A DNA stretch of 64,000 bases, taken from NCBI GenBank assembly GCA_003001795.1, contig PVNI01000005.1, positions 186,001 through 250,000 on the forward strand, in the 5' to 3' direction. The translations under genes and the position numbers were made by a program. Under the pieces are notes generated by a model. It saw only the letters and a list, made by a program, of their open reading frames with translations. It was not told where the DNA came from and did not search any database. Positions within the stretch are counted from its first letter, which is position 1, and every line of letters starts with the position of its first letter. Shown here one piece after another: positions 7,556 to 17,259 of the stretch. Source of the DNA: Actinomadura viridilutea (GTDB lineage Bacteria > Actinomycetota > Actinomycetes > Streptosporangiales > Streptosporangiaceae).

Positions 7556-9241
7556 ATGGCGGCAGTGGAGTTCCGGGCGGCTCGCGACTTCTTGCTCGCC
7601 CATCGCGACGACTACGCGACGGCGTACGAGAAGTTTCGCTGGCCGGTCCTGACCGGGTTCAACTGGGCGCTCGACTGGTTCGACGCGATCGCCGAGGGCA
7701 ACGACCGGCCGGCGCTGTGGATCGTCGAGGAGGACGGCTCCGAGGCCAAGTACTCGTTCGCCGACCTGTCCCGGCGGTCCAACCAGGTCGCCAACCGGCT
7801 GCGCGCGGCCGGGGTGCGGCGCGGCGACCGGATCATCCTCATGCTCGGCAACCAGGTGGAGCTGTGGGAGACGCTGCTGGCCGCGATGAAGCTCGGCGCG
7901 GTGATCATCCCGGCGACGCCGCTGCTCGGCCCCGCCGACCTGCGCGACCGGCTCGTCCGCGGCAAGGCCAAGCACGTCGTGGTGCGCTCGTCCGACACCG
8001 GCAAGTTCGACGGCATCGAGGGCGACTACACACGCATCGCGGTCGGCGAGCACGTGGACGGGTGGCTGCCGTACGACGTCGCCTACAAGGCCGAGGAGAC
8101 GTTCACCCCGTACGGCACGACGCGGGCGACCGACACGCTGCTGCTCTACTTCACCTCCGGGACGACCGCCAAGCCCAAGCTGGTGGAGCACACGCACGCC
8201 TCGTACCCGGTCGGGCACCTGTCGACGATGTACTGGATCGGGCTGCGGCCCGGCGACGTCCACCTCAACATCTCCTCGCCGGGCTGGGCCAAGCACGCCT
8301 GGAGCAACGTGTTCGCGCCGTGGAACGCCGAGGCGTGCGTGTTCATCTTCAACTACACGCGGTTCGACGCGGATCGGCTGCTGCGCGAGATGGACCGCTG
8401 CGGCGTGACGAGCTTCTGCGCCCCGCCCACGGTGTGGCGCATGCTGATCCAGGCCGACCTGACCAAGCTGCGCACGCCGCCGCGCGAGGTGGTGGCGGCG
8501 GGCGAGCCGCTCAACCCCGAGGTGATCGAACGGGTCCGCGAGGCGTGGGGCGTGACGATCCGGGACGGCTTCGGGCAGACCGAGACGACCGTGCAGATCG
8601 CCAACACTCCCGGGCAGGAGGTGCGGCCGGGGTCGATGGGCCGCCCGGCGCCCGGCTACCGGGTCGCGCTGCTCGACCCGGTGACCGGGCAGCCCGCCGA
8701 CGAGGGCGAGATCTGCCTCGACCTGGACGACCGGCCGCTCGGCCTGATGGTCGGCTACCACGGCGACGACGAGCGCACCGGCGAGGCCATGGCCGGGGGC
8801 TACTACCACACCGGCGACATCGGCACCCGGGACGCCGACGGCTACATCACCTACGTGGGCCGCGCCGACGACGTGTTCAAGGCGTCCGACTACAAGATCT
8901 CGCCGTTCGAGCTGGAGAGCGTGCTCATCGAGCACGAGGCGGTGGCCGAGGCCGCGGTCGTGCCGTCCCCCGACCCGGTGCGGCTGGCGGTGCCCAAGGC
9001 GTACGTGACGCTGGCGGCGGGCTGGGAGCCGACCGCCGAGACCGCGGCCGCGATCTTCGCGCACAGCCGGGCGCACCTGTCGCCGTACAAGCGGATCCGG
9101 CTGCTGGAGTTCACCGACGAGCTGCCCAAGACGATCTCCGGCAAGATCCGCCGGGTGCAGCTGCGCGCCGACGAGATCGACAAGCATCCCGACGCCGACG
9201 CCCGCCCGCAGGGCGAGTTCCGAGAGGAGGACCTGCGATGA
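7556..9241 (+). CDS. Acyl-CoA synthetase (medium-chain, ACSM-like)
   Basis: A 561-residue AMP-dependent synthetase that would activate a carboxylic acid with ATP and load it on CoA. Signatures in order: P-loop [17 protein letters not shown] (about residues 200-216), GQTETT (about 340), [14 protein letters not shown] (about 418-431) and the C-terminal catalytic lysine in SGKIRR (about 529). The overall pattern, with KFRWP near the N-terminus and the [11 protein letters not shown] segment, resembles mammalian-type medium-chain or benzoate-type ligases rather than long-chain FadD. The ATG at 7556 lies six bases after GAGGAGG. The next gene, another AMP-binding enzyme, overlaps it by four bases, so the two are co-translated and probably act on related substrates. 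Confidence 0.9.
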   Translation: MAAVEFRAARDFLLAHRDDYATAYEKFRWPVLTGFNWALDWFDAIAEGNDRPALWIVEEDGSEAKYSFADLSRRSNQVANRLRAAGVRRGDRIILMLGNQVELWETLLAAMKLGAVIIPATPLLGPADLRDRLVRGKAKHVVVRSSDTGKFDGIEGDYTRIAVGEHVDGWLPYDVAYKAEETFTPYGTTRATDTLLLYFTSGTTAKPKLVEHTHASYPVGHLSTMYWIGLRPGDVHLNISSPGWAKHAWSNVFAPWNAEACVFIFNYTRFDADRLLREMDRCGVTSFCAPPTVWRMLIQADLTKLRTPPREVVAAGEPLNPEVIERVREAWGVTIRDGFGQTETTVQIANTPGQEVRPGSMGRPAPGYRVALLDPVTGQPADEGEICLDLDDRPLGLMVGYHGDDERTGEAMAGGYYHTGDIGTRDADGYITYVGRADDVFKASDYKISPFELESVLIEHEAVAEAAVVPSPDPVRLAVPKAYVTLAAGWEPTAETAAAIFAHSRAHLSPYKRIRLLEFTDELPKTISGKIRRVQLRADEIDKHPDADARPQGEFREEDLR

Positions 9242-10929
9242 CGAATCCGGCCGGCGGGGGCGGGCTTCCCCCCACGGGCGACCGCGCCCAGCTGTCGTAC
9301 GCGTCCGGCACGTCGGCCAAACCGCTGCTGGGCGACACGATCGGCGCCAACTTCGACAAGACGGTGGCGCGCTTCCCCGACCGCGACGCCCTCGTCGACC
9401 GTCCGAGCGGCCGCCGCTGGACGTACGAGCAGCTCGCCGCCGAGGTCGAGACGATCGCGCTCGGCCTGGACAGGCTCGGGGTGCGCAAGGGCGACCGGGT
9501 GGGCATCTGGGCGCCCAACTGCGCCGAGTGGGTGTTCGTCCAGTACGCCACCGCCAAGATCGGCGCGATCCTGGTGAACATCAACCCCGCCTACCGGGTG
9601 CACGAGCTGGAGTACGTGCTCAAGCAGGCGGGCATCCGCACGCTGATCGCCGCGCCCTCGTTCAAGACGTCCGACTACGCCGCGATGATCGAGCAGGCGC
9701 GGCCGGGCTGCCCGGACCTGCGGGACGTGCTGCTGCTCGGGAGCGACGCGTGGCATGAGCTGGTGGAGTCGGGACGCGCCGCCGACCCGGCCCGCCTGGC
9801 GGAGATCGCCGCCGGGCTCGGCGCGGACGACCCGATCAACATCCAGTACACGAGCGGGACGACGGGCTTCCCCAAGGGCGCGACGCTGTCGCACCACAAC
9901 ATCCTCAACAACGGCTTCTTCGTCGGCGAGCTGCTCGGCTACGACGAGGAGGACCGCATCTGCGTGCCGGTGCCGTTCTACCACTGCTTCGGCATGGTGA
10001 TGTGCAACCTGGCGGCCACCAGCCACGGCGCGTGCATCGTCATCCCCGCGCCGTCGTTCGAGCCGCGCGCCACGCTGGAGGCGGTCGCGGCCGAGCGCTG
10101 CACCTCCCTGTACGGGGTGCCGACGATGTTCATCGCCGAGCTGAACGAGCCGTCGTTCGCCGAGCACGACCTGTCGTCGCTGCGCACCGGGATCATGGCC
10201 GGGTCGCCCTGCCCGGTCGAGGTGATGAAGCAGGTCATCGACCGGATGGGGATGGCCGAGGTGGCGATCTGCTACGGCATGACCGAGACCTCGCCCGTCT
10301 CCACCCAGACCCGCGCCGACGACTCGCTGGACCGGCGCGTCTCCACGGTCGGCACCGTCCACCCGCACCTGGAGATCAAGATCATCGACCCGGAGACGGG
10401 GGTGACGGTGCCGCGCGGCACGCCCGGCGAGCTGTGCACCCGCGGCTACTCGGTGATGCTCGGCTACTGGAACGACCCGGAGCAGACCGCCGAGGCCATC
10501 GACGCCGCCCGCTGGATGCACACCGGCGACCTGGCGGTGATGGACGCCGACGGGTACGTCAACATCACCGGCCGCATCAAGGACATGGTGATCCGGGGCG
10601 GGGAGAACATCTACCCGCGCGAGGTGGAGGAGTTCCTCTACACCCATCCCGACATCGTGGACGCGCAGGTCATCGGAGTGCCGGACGAAAAGTACGGCGA
10701 GGAGCTGATGGCCTGGGTGCGGCTGCGCCCCGGGGCCGAGCCGCTCACCGCCGAGAAGCTGCGCGAGTTCTGCAAGGGCAAGCTGGCGCACTTCAAGATC
10801 CCCCGGTACGTGCACATCGTGGACGAGTTCCCGATGACGGTCACCGGCAAGGTCCGCAAGGTGCAGATGCGGGAGGAGGCCATCGAGATCCTCGGCCTGC
10901 AGGACGTGGCGGCCGCGAAACACGCCTGA
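9238..10929 (+). CDS. Fatty-acyl-CoA synthetase (FadD-type AMP-binding protein)
   Basis: A 563-residue AMP-dependent acyl-CoA ligase. It shows [19 protein letters not shown] (about residues 202-220), the [11 protein letters not shown] motif (about 345), [23 protein letters not shown] (about 426-448) and the catalytic Lys in [10 protein letters not shown] (about 540). The sequence closely fits the medium/long-chain AMP-binding group often annotated as FadD35 or fatty-acyl-CoA synthase. Its start ATG overlaps the stop of the preceding ligase. With the downstream GAF/LuxR regulator it forms a small fatty or aromatic acid activation unit. The exact acid is unknown. Confidence 0.92.
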   Translation: MTNPAGGGGLPPTGDRAQLSYASGTSAKPLLGDTIGANFDKTVARFPDRDALVDRPSGRRWTYEQLAAEVETIALGLDRLGVRKGDRVGIWAPNCAEWVFVQYATAKIGAILVNINPAYRVHELEYVLKQAGIRTLIAAPSFKTSDYAAMIEQARPGCPDLRDVLLLGSDAWHELVESGRAADPARLAEIAAGLGADDPINIQYTSGTTGFPKGATLSHHNILNNGFFVGELLGYDEEDRICVPVPFYHCFGMVMCNLAATSHGACIVIPAPSFEPRATLEAVAAERCTSLYGVPTMFIAELNEPSFAEHDLSSLRTGIMAGSPCPVEVMKQVIDRMGMAEVAICYGMTETSPVSTQTRADDSLDRRVSTVGTVHPHLEIKIIDPETGVTVPRGTPGELCTRGYSVMLGYWNDPEQTAEAIDAARWMHTGDLAVMDADGYVNITGRIKDMVIRGGENIYPREVEEFLYTHPDIVDAQVIGVPDEKYGEELMAWVRLRPGAEPLTAEKLREFCKGKLAHFKIPRYVHIVDEFPMTVTGKVRKVQMREEAIEILGLQDVAAAKHA

Positions 10930-10969
10930 CCTCTGGCGCCGCGGTGGAGGTCGGGGCATCCTGACGGAC

Positions 10970-11815
10970 ATGGGAGACGACGCGGGCGCGTTCCGCAGCT
11001 CCGTCCTGACGCTGCACCGGGTGACGGGGCTGCCGGTGGTGTTCGGCGGCGCGCTGAGCGGCCCCGGGCGGCTGCGCATCAGCGAGCTGGTCGGCAACAC
11101 CACCGACTCCCTGTCCGGGCTGGTCGTGCGGGAGGGCTTCGGGCTCGGCGGCAAGGCGATGGCGATGGGCCGTCCGGTGTGGGTGAGCGACTATCCGCAC
11201 GCCTCGTCCATCACCCACGACTACGACAAGCCGGTGCGCAACGAGGGCCTGCTGACGGTCATGGCGATCCCGGTCGTGGTGCGGCGGCGGGTGCGCGGCG
11301 TGCTGTACGGGGCGCTGCGCGAGCCGCTCGGCCTGGCCGACCGGGTCGTCGAGTCCGCCGTGCAGACCGCCCGCGACCTGGAGCAGGACCTGGCGGTGCG
11401 GGACGCGGCCGACGAGGCGCTGGCGCGCGTCCAGCGCGAGGCGGCCCGCGACGAGCCGCGGACCGCGGCCCGCTGGGAGGAGGTCCGCGCCGTGCACGCC
11501 GAGCTGCGCGGGCTGGCCGACCGGATCGAGGACCCGGCGCTGCGGGACCGGCTGCTGGCGGCGTCCACCCGGTTGGCGGCCGCGGGCACCGACGCGCGCC
11601 CGTCCGGCGGTCCGCCGCGTCCGGCGCTGTCGCCGCGGGAGCTGGACGTGCTGTCGTACGTGGCGATCGGCTGCACCAACGCCGAGACGGCGCGGCGCCT
11701 CGGGCTGCTGCCCGAGACCGTCAAGAGCTATCTGCGGTCGGCCATGCGCAAGCTGGACGCCCACACGCGCATGGAGGCGGTCAGCGCGGCCCGCCGCGCG
11801 GGTCTGCTCCCCTGA
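10970..11815 (+). CDS. GAF-like sensor with LuxR-type DNA-binding domain
   Basis: A 281-residue regulator. Residues 1-130 look like a GAF domain (VSDYPHASSITHDYDKPVRNEG is a typical stretch seen in acyl-CoA-synthetase-linked GAF/LuxR proteins), a helical linker follows, and residues about 218-281 form the LuxR helix-turn-helix (LSPRELDVLSYVAIGCTNAETARRLGLLPETVKSYLRSAMRKL). There is no phosphoacceptor receiver domain, so it likely senses a small ligand. It begins 40 bases after the FadD gene on the same strand and probably controls the two ligase genes. GAF/LuxR regulators are commonly found beside AMP-binding genes in actinomycetes. Confidence 0.88.
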   Translation: MGDDAGAFRSSVLTLHRVTGLPVVFGGALSGPGRLRISELVGNTTDSLSGLVVREGFGLGGKAMAMGRPVWVSDYPHASSITHDYDKPVRNEGLLTVMAIPVVVRRRVRGVLYGALREPLGLADRVVESAVQTARDLEQDLAVRDAADEALARVQREAARDEPRTAARWEEVRAVHAELRGLADRIEDPALRDRLLAASTRLAAAGTDARPSGGPPRPALSPRELDVLSYVAIGCTNAETARRLGLLPETVKSYLRSAMRKLDAHTRMEAVSAARRAGLLP

Positions 11816-12061
11816 CCCGCGCGGTGCGCGCGGCGGGCTGGCGGCGGACGCGCGGCGGTTCGGCGCCGCGCCCGCGCCGGAGCGACCGGCCCGGCGAGGT
11901 GCTGCGGGGTGACGGCGTCCGCGGTGACCGAACAGCTCGGCCCCCGCGGCGTGCTGCCGGTCGCGGTCGCCAAGCCCGCGCCGGGCCTCGATCGCTCGGC
12001 GGCGGCCTCCGGTGTCCCGGGTGTCGCCGCCGGTCATACGCCGACGAAGGTAACACCTTCA
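11816..12061. other. Non-coding stretch after the LuxR gene
   Basis: No convincing gene was found. The open frames here are overlapping shadows with no ribosome site and no family likeness. The region leads into the operator and start of the TetR gene. Confidence 0.5.
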
Positions 12062-12077
12062 CGAACACCTGTGTTCG
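12062..12077. promoter_or_regulatory. Palindrome upstream of tetR (operator)
   Basis: CGAACAC and GTGTTCG are perfect inverted copies around a 2-base CT centre, 55 bases before the TetR start. GATATT at 12085-12090 could be the -10 box, putting the palindrome over the -35 region, which fits self-repression by the downstream TetR protein. Confidence 0.6.
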
Positions 12078-12132
12078 CAACGCGGATATTGCTCGTTGTG
12101 CGCCGTTCTCCCGCGTTGGTAATTTTCCTCCC

Positions 12133-12762
12133 GTGGACTCCCTGGGCTACGAATCACTACCTCGGGGACGTCATCACCTGACCCGCGAACAGGTCGCCGC
12201 CTCCCAGCGCGAGCGGCTGCTGCAGAGCGTCATCGAGGTGGTCGGGGAGAAGGGGTACGCCGCCAGCACCGTCGCCGATGTGCTCAAACGCGCCCACGTG
12301 TCCCGCGAGACGTTCTACCGTCACTTCGCCGACAAGCGGGCGTGCTTCCTGGCCGCCTATGCCGCCGCCGCCGAACGGATGGTCGCCGTCGTCACCGCGG
12401 CGGCGGGGTCGGAGGACCTGCCGCCGCTGCAGCGTTTGGACCGCGCCATCGGGGCCTATCTGCGCGAACTGGCCGCGGACGGGGCGCGGGCCCGCACGTT
12501 CCTGGTGGAGGTCTACGCGCTGGGCGCGTCCTCGGCCGCGGCGCGCTTCGCGGTGCAGCAGCGGTTCGCCGAGCTGATGCACTCGGTGATGGCGGCCGAC
12601 GAGCGCTGGCGCCGGCTGCCCGATCCGCAGTTCGCCGGCCGGATGATCGTCGGCGGAGTGGCCGCGCTGGTCACCGGGAAGGTCGCCGCGGGTGAGCACG
12701 CCTCCCTGCCGAGTCTGCGCGCGCCGATCCTGACGCACGTCCGCAGCCTGCTCGGCGCGTGA
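12133..12762 (+). CDS. TetR-family regulator
   Basis: A 209-residue protein from a GTG at 12133. The segment LTREQVAASQRERLLQSVIEVVGEKGY followed by STVADVLKRAHVSRETFYRHFADKRACF (about residues 18-70) is the helix-turn-helix. The C-terminal domain is mostly helical, with aromatic and Leu residues for ligand and dimer contacts. No clear ribosome site precedes the GTG, so a leaderless message or a different start (TTG at 12116) is possible. Its target is unclear: the upstream ligase/LuxR genes, the convergent GntP operon (whose end is 60 bases away), or only itself via the palindrome at 12062-12077. Confidence 0.85.
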   Translation: MDSLGYESLPRGRHHLTREQVAASQRERLLQSVIEVVGEKGYAASTVADVLKRAHVSRETFYRHFADKRACFLAAYAAAAERMVAVVTAAAGSEDLPPLQRLDRAIGAYLRELAADGARARTFLVEVYALGASSAAARFAVQQRFAELMHSVMAADERWRRLPDPQFAGRMIVGGVAALVTGKVAAGEHASLPSLRAPILTHVRSLLGA

Positions 12763-12822
12763 CCTTCGGGCGGGGGCGCCGGCCCCCGATTCCGGCGCAC
12801 ATCCGTACCCGGCCGCGTGGAG

Positions 12823-14211
12823 CTAGACGAAGACGCTCAGGGCGGCGGCCGCGGCGAAGCCGACGACGGACAGGATCGTCTCCAGCACGGTCCAGGTCTT
12901 CAGGGTGTCCCGGACGGACATGTTGAAGTAGCGGGAGACGATCCAGAAGCCGCCGTCGTTGACGTGCGAGGCGATGATCGAGCCCGCGGAGATCGCGATG
13001 ACGATCAGCGCCAGGTGGGCCTGGCTGTGGTGCTCGCCCTGCAGCAGCGGCGCGACGATGCCGCCGGTGGTGACGATCGCGACGGTCGCCGACCCCTGCG
13101 CCAGCCGCAGCCCGCAGCTGATCAGGTAGGCCAGCACGATCACCGGCAGGCCCGCGTCCGACAGCGTTCCGGCCAGGGCCTTGCCGACGCCGGTGGCGGA
13201 GATGACCGCGCCGAAGAACGCGCCCGCGCCGACGACGAGCAGGATCATGCCGACCGGGCGCAGCGACCGGGTGGCCAGCTCCGACAGCTCGGCGGCCGGG
13301 ATGCCGCGGCGCACGCCGAGCAGCCACATGGCCAGCAGCACGGCGAGGGTGAGCGCGACCGCCGGGTTGCCGAGGAAGGTCAGCGTGGGCAGCGCCGGGC
13401 TGTCCTTCCACCAGACGGCGCCGAACGTGGCGAGCAGGATCAGCACCAGGGGCGCCGCGATGACGAGCAGGACCGCGGTGAGGGGCGGCTCGGGGCGGGC
13501 GGCGTCGCGGCCCTCCTCCTCGCCGACCACGTAGTCCTCGGGCACGGTGACGTGCACGCGCTTGCCGATCCACGCGCCCCACGCGACGCCCGCGACGAGG
13601 AACGCCGGGACGCCGCAGACCGCGCCCATGACGATGATCCAGCCGAGGGAGACGTCGAGCAGCCCGGCCGCGGCCACCGGGCCGGGGTGCGGGGGCAGGA
13701 ACGCGTGCGTCATCGACAGTCCGGCCAGCAGCGGGAGCGCGTACAGCACCAGCGACCGGCCGCCGCGCCGCGCGGTGATGTAGACCAGCGGAGCAAGGAC
13801 AAATATCCCGATATCGAAGAAAACGGGCACCCCTAGGACCAGGCCGGCCAGGCCCATGGCGAGGGGCGCGCCGCGTTCGCCGAAGACGCGCAGCAGGCGG
13901 CGGGTGAGCACGTCGGCGCCGCCGGAGCGTTCCAGGATCGCGCCGAGGATGGTGCCGAGCCCGATGATCGGCGCGATGTGCCCGAGGATGCCGCCGAAGC
14001 CGGTCTCCAGCAGCGACTCCTTGGAGCTGAGCGCGGTGCCGACGATCTGCTCGACGCTCAGGCCCGCGGCCAGCGCCAGCGCCAGCCCGGACACCAGCAG
14101 CGAGATGAACGGCTCCAACCGCACCTTGATGATCAGGAACAGGAGCAGGGCGATCGCCGCCGCGCAGAGCAGCAGCAGGCCGCCGGTGTCGTGATGCAGC
14201 CAATCGATCAT
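12823..14211 (-). CDS. GntP-family permease (organic acid/H+ symporter)
   Basis: A 462-residue membrane protein with 12-14 hydrophobic segments and the GntP pattern: LEPFISLLVSGLALALAAG near residue 33, GLGTILGAILERSGGAD near 85, a conserved FFDIGIFVLAPL around 130, AFLPPHPGPVAAA around 168 and HVNDGGFWIVSRYF near 423. Members carry gluconate or related hydroxy/amino acids with protons; some handle D-serine. Being the last gene downstream of the D-aminoacylase and D-amino acid deaminase genes (83 bases after the deacylase stop), it most likely imports N-acyl-D-amino acids or D-amino acids. A GAAGGATCGAC ribosome site precedes the ATG. Confidence 0.92.
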   Translation of the reverse strand: MIDWLHHDTGGLLLLCAAAIALLLFLIIKVRLEPFISLLVSGLALALAAGLSVEQIVGTALSSKESLLETGFGGILGHIAPIIGLGTILGAILERSGGADVLTRRLLRVFGERGAPLAMGLAGLVLGVPVFFDIGIFVLAPLVYITARRGGRSLVLYALPLLAGLSMTHAFLPPHPGPVAAAGLLDVSLGWIIVMGAVCGVPAFLVAGVAWGAWIGKRVHVTVPEDYVVGEEEGRDAARPEPPLTAVLLVIAAPLVLILLATFGAVWWKDSPALPTLTFLGNPAVALTLAVLLAMWLLGVRRGIPAAELSELATRSLRPVGMILLVVGAGAFFGAVISATGVGKALAGTLSDAGLPVIVLAYLISCGLRLAQGSATVAIVTTGGIVAPLLQGEHHSQAHLALIVIAISAGSIIASHVNDGGFWIVSRYFNMSVRDTLKTWTVLETILSVVGFAAAAALSVFV

Positions 14212-14293
14212 GTCGATCCTTCGGGGGGTGCGCCGCGGCCCGTGCGGGCGGGCCGCGGCCTGGGGGTGAGGGGCGGGAGGCGGTCAGCGGGGG

Positions 14294-15907
14294 TCAGCGG
14301 GTCGAACCGTCGGGGGCGCGGCGCAGGGATCGTCCGGGCAGGGAGCCGGTGTGGGCGCCGTCGTCGATGACCGCGACGCCGCCGACGAAGACGTACGGGA
14401 TGCCCTCGGGGCGCTGCCGGGGCTCGTCGAACGTGGCGGTGTCGCGGACGGTGTCGGGGTCGAACAGGACGAGGTCGGCGTGGAAGCCGGGGCGCACCAG
14501 GCCGCGGTCGGCGAGCTTGAGGCGGCGTGCGGCGCGTCCGGTCAGGTGCGCCACGCACTCCTCCAGCGACAGCACGCCCAGCTCGCGCACGTACCGGCCC
14601 AGGTAGCGGGGGAAGGTGCCCCACGCGCGCGGGTGCGGCTTGGCCGCGCCGCCGGCCGCCGCCAGGGGCAGCAGGCCGTCGCTGCCGCCGGTGTGCGCGG
14701 GATGCCGCATGATCGTCTGGACGTTGTCCTCGTGCCCGACGTGCTGCAGGATCGTCGTGCCCAGCTCGTCGGCGACGAGCAGGTCGGCGAACACCTCGAA
14801 CGGGGACCGTCCGGACGCGGCGGCCAGCGCGGCGACCGTCCGGCCGACCGCCGACGGGTCGCGCGAGCCGGAGATCTCGATGGTGTCCCATTCGACGGGG
14901 ACGCCGTGGCAGCCGTCCGAGCCCTCGACCTCCAGGACGCGCCGGATGCGCTCGCGGGTCGGCGCGTCGGCGAGCCGGGCGAGGATCGCGGCGGGCCCGC
15001 CCTCGGACGCCCAGCTCGGCAGCAGCGCGGCGAGCGTGGTCGACCCGGGCAGGTAGGGGTAGGTGTCGAGGGTGATGTCGCAGCCGCCGGCGATGGCGTC
15101 GTCCAGCAGGCGCAGCAGCTCGGGGGCGCGGCCGGCGTTGACGCCGAAGTTCATGGTGGCGTGCGCCAGGTGCAGCGGGCAGCCGGACCGCCGCGACACC
15201 TCCACCATCTGCGCGTACGCCTCCAGCGCCCCGGCGCCGTACGAGCGGTGGTGCGGGGCGTAGAACCCGCCGAACGACGCCACGACCCGGCACAGTTCGA
15301 CCAGCTCGTCGTCGCCCGCGTACATGCCGGGCGCGTACGTCAGCCCGCTCGACATGCCGACCGCGCCTTCGCGCATGGCGGTGGCGACGAGTTCGCGCTG
15401 CCGGTCGAGTTCGGCCTCGGTGGGCGGCCGGTCGTCCCATCCCATGGCGAGCATGCGGACCGTTCCCTGCGGGACGAGGTAGCAGGCGTTGACGGCGATG
15501 CCCTCGTCCAGCCGGTCGAGGTATTCGCCGACGCTCCGCCAGTTCCAGTCGAAGCCGTCGGGGTCGCCGTTCCAGCCCGCGACGGCCTGCCGGATCGCCG
15601 GGAGGGTGGTGTCGTCGACGGGCGCGTACGACAGGCCGTCCTGGCCGAGCACCTCCGTCGTGACGCCCTGGCTCACCTTGGCCGTGTGGTCGCGTTCGAC
15701 CAGGACGTGCAGGTCGGAGTGGGAGTGCATGTCGATGAAGCCGGGCGCGAGCACCAGGCCGGACGCGTCGATCTCCCGGCGGGCGCCGCGCGGCAGGCGG
15801 TCGTCCACGGCCTCGACGCGGCCGCCGGCGACGGCGACGTCGGCGACCCGGCCGGGCGCGCCGGTGCCGTCGACCACGGTGGCGCCGCGGATCAGCAGGT
15901 CGGTCAT
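14294..15907 (-). CDS. N-acyl-D-amino acid deacylase (D-aminoacylase)
   Basis: A 537-residue amidohydrolase that would hydrolyse N-acyl-D-amino acids to the free D-amino acid and the acyl acid with zinc. It has the N-terminal beta domain, metal motif DMHSHSD (about residues 57-63), conserved YAPHHRSYG (about 204-212), HLAHATMNFG (about 237-246), LDTYPYLPGST (about 270-280), QHVGHEDN (about 378) and HTGGSDG (about 394-400) with the catalytic Asp, then a C-terminal beta part (FHADLVLFDPDTV). Its ATG overlaps the stop of the deaminase gene (ATGA), so the product of one enzyme is the substrate of the co-translated next one. Confidence 0.92.
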   Translation of the reverse strand: MTDLLIRGATVVDGTGAPGRVADVAVAGGRVEAVDDRLPRGARREIDASGLVLAPGFIDMHSHSDLHVLVERDHTAKVSQGVTTEVLGQDGLSYAPVDDTTLPAIRQAVAGWNGDPDGFDWNWRSVGEYLDRLDEGIAVNACYLVPQGTVRMLAMGWDDRPPTEAELDRQRELVATAMREGAVGMSSGLTYAPGMYAGDDELVELCRVVASFGGFYAPHHRSYGAGALEAYAQMVEVSRRSGCPLHLAHATMNFGVNAGRAPELLRLLDDAIAGGCDITLDTYPYLPGSTTLAALLPSWASEGGPAAILARLADAPTRERIRRVLEVEGSDGCHGVPVEWDTIEISGSRDPSAVGRTVAALAAASGRSPFEVFADLLVADELGTTILQHVGHEDNVQTIMRHPAHTGGSDGLLPLAAAGGAAKPHPRAWGTFPRYLGRYVRELGVLSLEECVAHLTGRAARRLKLADRGLVRPGFHADLVLFDPDTVRDTATFDEPRQRPEGIPYVFVGGVAVIDDGAHTGSLPGRSLRRAPDGSTR

Positions 15908-17163
15908 CAGAACCACGTCCTGATCAGGTCGACCACGGCGGGGTTGTCGGCGTCCGCGTCGTCCACGACGGGGATGAGCGTCCACTTGTCCAGCGCCGTG
16001 CAGGGGTGCGACAACCCGAGCCGCACCACGTCGCCCACCTGGACGTCGGCGTCGCGGAGGAACGCGTGCTGGTCGTTGAGCGCGGTCACCCGGGCGTTCC
16101 GCACCGGCGCCGCGCCTTCGCCTCGGACGAGCTGCGGTTCGGGAAGGCCCTGGTCGAAGGGCAGGTCGCGCCGTCCGGCGTCCAGCAGCGCCAGGCCCGG
16201 CTCCGGTCGCGACACCACGCGGGCCCACGCGTGCATCGCCGACCGCAGCCGCTCGCCGTGGGCGCCGCGGACGAACGGCGAGATGGACCGGTAGAAGCCG
16301 TCGTCGTGGACGATGTACGCGCCCGACCGCAGCACGACCTGCCCGTCGAGCCCGGCGAGCACGTCCACCACCTGGTCGAAGAACGCGCTGCCGCCCGCCG
16401 TGACGACCGGGTCGTCCACCTCGTACGCGAGGCGCCCGTGCAGGGCCGCCATGCGGCGCAGGTACGCGTCGACGGCGGCGCGTCCCTCGTCGGACGCGTC
16501 GTGGGCGAGCGCGCCCTCGTAGCCGGCGACGCCCGCGAGCCGCAGGGTCGGCGCCTTGCGGACGGCCTCGGCGACGGCGACCGCCTCCTCGTCGTCGCGC
16601 ACGCCCGTGCGGCCGCCCGGCCCGCCCAGCTCGACGCACACGTCCACGGGGCGGGACGCGTCCGCCGCGCGCAGCGCCTCGTCCATCAGCTCCACCGACC
16701 GGGCGTCGTCCACCCACGACAGGAAGCGGAACTCGGTGTCGCGTTCCAGTTCCCGCGCCAGCCAGGCCAGGCCGGCCGGGTCGAGCAGCGTGTTGGCCAG
16801 CAGCAGGGTCCGCACCCCGAACGCGCGGCCGACGCGCAGCTGGGGAAGGTTGGCCAGGGTGATGCCCCACGCCCCGGCCTCGAGCTGGCGGCGCCACAGG
16901 GCGGGCGCCATGGTCGTCTTGCCGTGCGGGGCGAGGTGCACGCCCGCGTCCCGCGTCCAGGACGCCATCAGGCGGACGTTGTGGTCGAGGGCCCCGGCGT
17001 CCAGCGTCAGCAGCGGCGTGCCGAGGTCGTCGAGCGTCGGCCGCGTCCGCAGGTACTCCTCGACGGTCGTGCCGTCGGCCGCGGCCGGGATCGCCTTGAA
17101 CCGCCAGTCGAGCCGCTCGTTCCCGAGCGCGTCGACGGCCCGGTCGTCGATTGCCATTCCCAC
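15907..17163 (-). CDS. PLP- and zinc-dependent D-amino acid deaminase (D-serine dehydratase-like)
   Basis: A 418-residue fold-III PLP enzyme (alanine-racemase N-terminal barrel plus D-serine-dehydratase-like C-terminal domain). The PLP lysine is in PHGKTTMAP (about residues 82-90), and the C-terminal LSHPCTALDKW (about 393-403) carries the His/Cys zinc pair typical of eukaryotic-type D-serine dehydratase and D-threonine aldolase. It should turn D-serine or D-threonine into the keto acid and ammonia through an enamine. A GTG at 17163 is chosen because AAGGAGG lies five bases upstream; an ATG six bases later is possible. The deacylase overlaps its end and the IclR gene is divergent. Confidence 0.88.
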   Translation of the reverse strand: MGMAIDDRAVDALGNERLDWRFKAIPAAADGTTVEEYLRTRPTLDDLGTPLLTLDAGALDHNVRLMASWTRDAGVHLAPHGKTTMAPALWRRQLEAGAWGITLANLPQLRVGRAFGVRTLLLANTLLDPAGLAWLARELERDTEFRFLSWVDDARSVELMDEALRAADASRPVDVCVELGGPGGRTGVRDDEEAVAVAEAVRKAPTLRLAGVAGYEGALAHDASDEGRAAVDAYLRRMAALHGRLAYEVDDPVVTAGGSAFFDQVVDVLAGLDGQVVLRSGAYIVHDDGFYRSISPFVRGAHGERLRSAMHAWARVVSRPEPGLALLDAGRRDLPFDQGLPEPQLVRGEGAAPVRNARVTALNDQHAFLRDADVQVGDVVRLGLSHPCTALDKWTLIPVVDDADADNPAVVDLIRTWF

Positions 17164-17177
17164 GCTGACCTCCTTCA

Positions 17178-17216
17178 TTGCATATAGCGCAACATCGATT
17201 GCACAATATGCTGCTG
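17178..17216. promoter_or_regulatory. Candidate IclR operator/promoter region
   Basis: The 95-base divergent gap is A/T-richer than its surroundings and holds perfect inverted hexamers GCATAT (17180-17185) and ATATGC (17206-17211) around 20 bases, inside which GCAA (17189-17192) and TTGC (17199-17202) are also inverted. Nested short palindromes of this kind are expected for an IclR tetramer controlling both directions. The exact site is not proven. Confidence 0.5.
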
Positions 17217-17259
17217 CGGTTGTAGCATCCTGCCGCGACACGGGTCAATGGAGAGGGCG

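Noticed and set aside
12133..12762. TetR gene as regulator of the GntP operon
   Set aside because: The locus has its own IclR regulator, and the only palindrome seen lies upstream of the TetR gene itself; no site was found near the deaminase promoter for TetR.
14351..17187. Long + strand frames opposite the D-aminoacylase and deaminase genes
   Set aside because: Antisense shadows; the minus-strand genes have full catalytic motifs, ribosome sites and overlaps.
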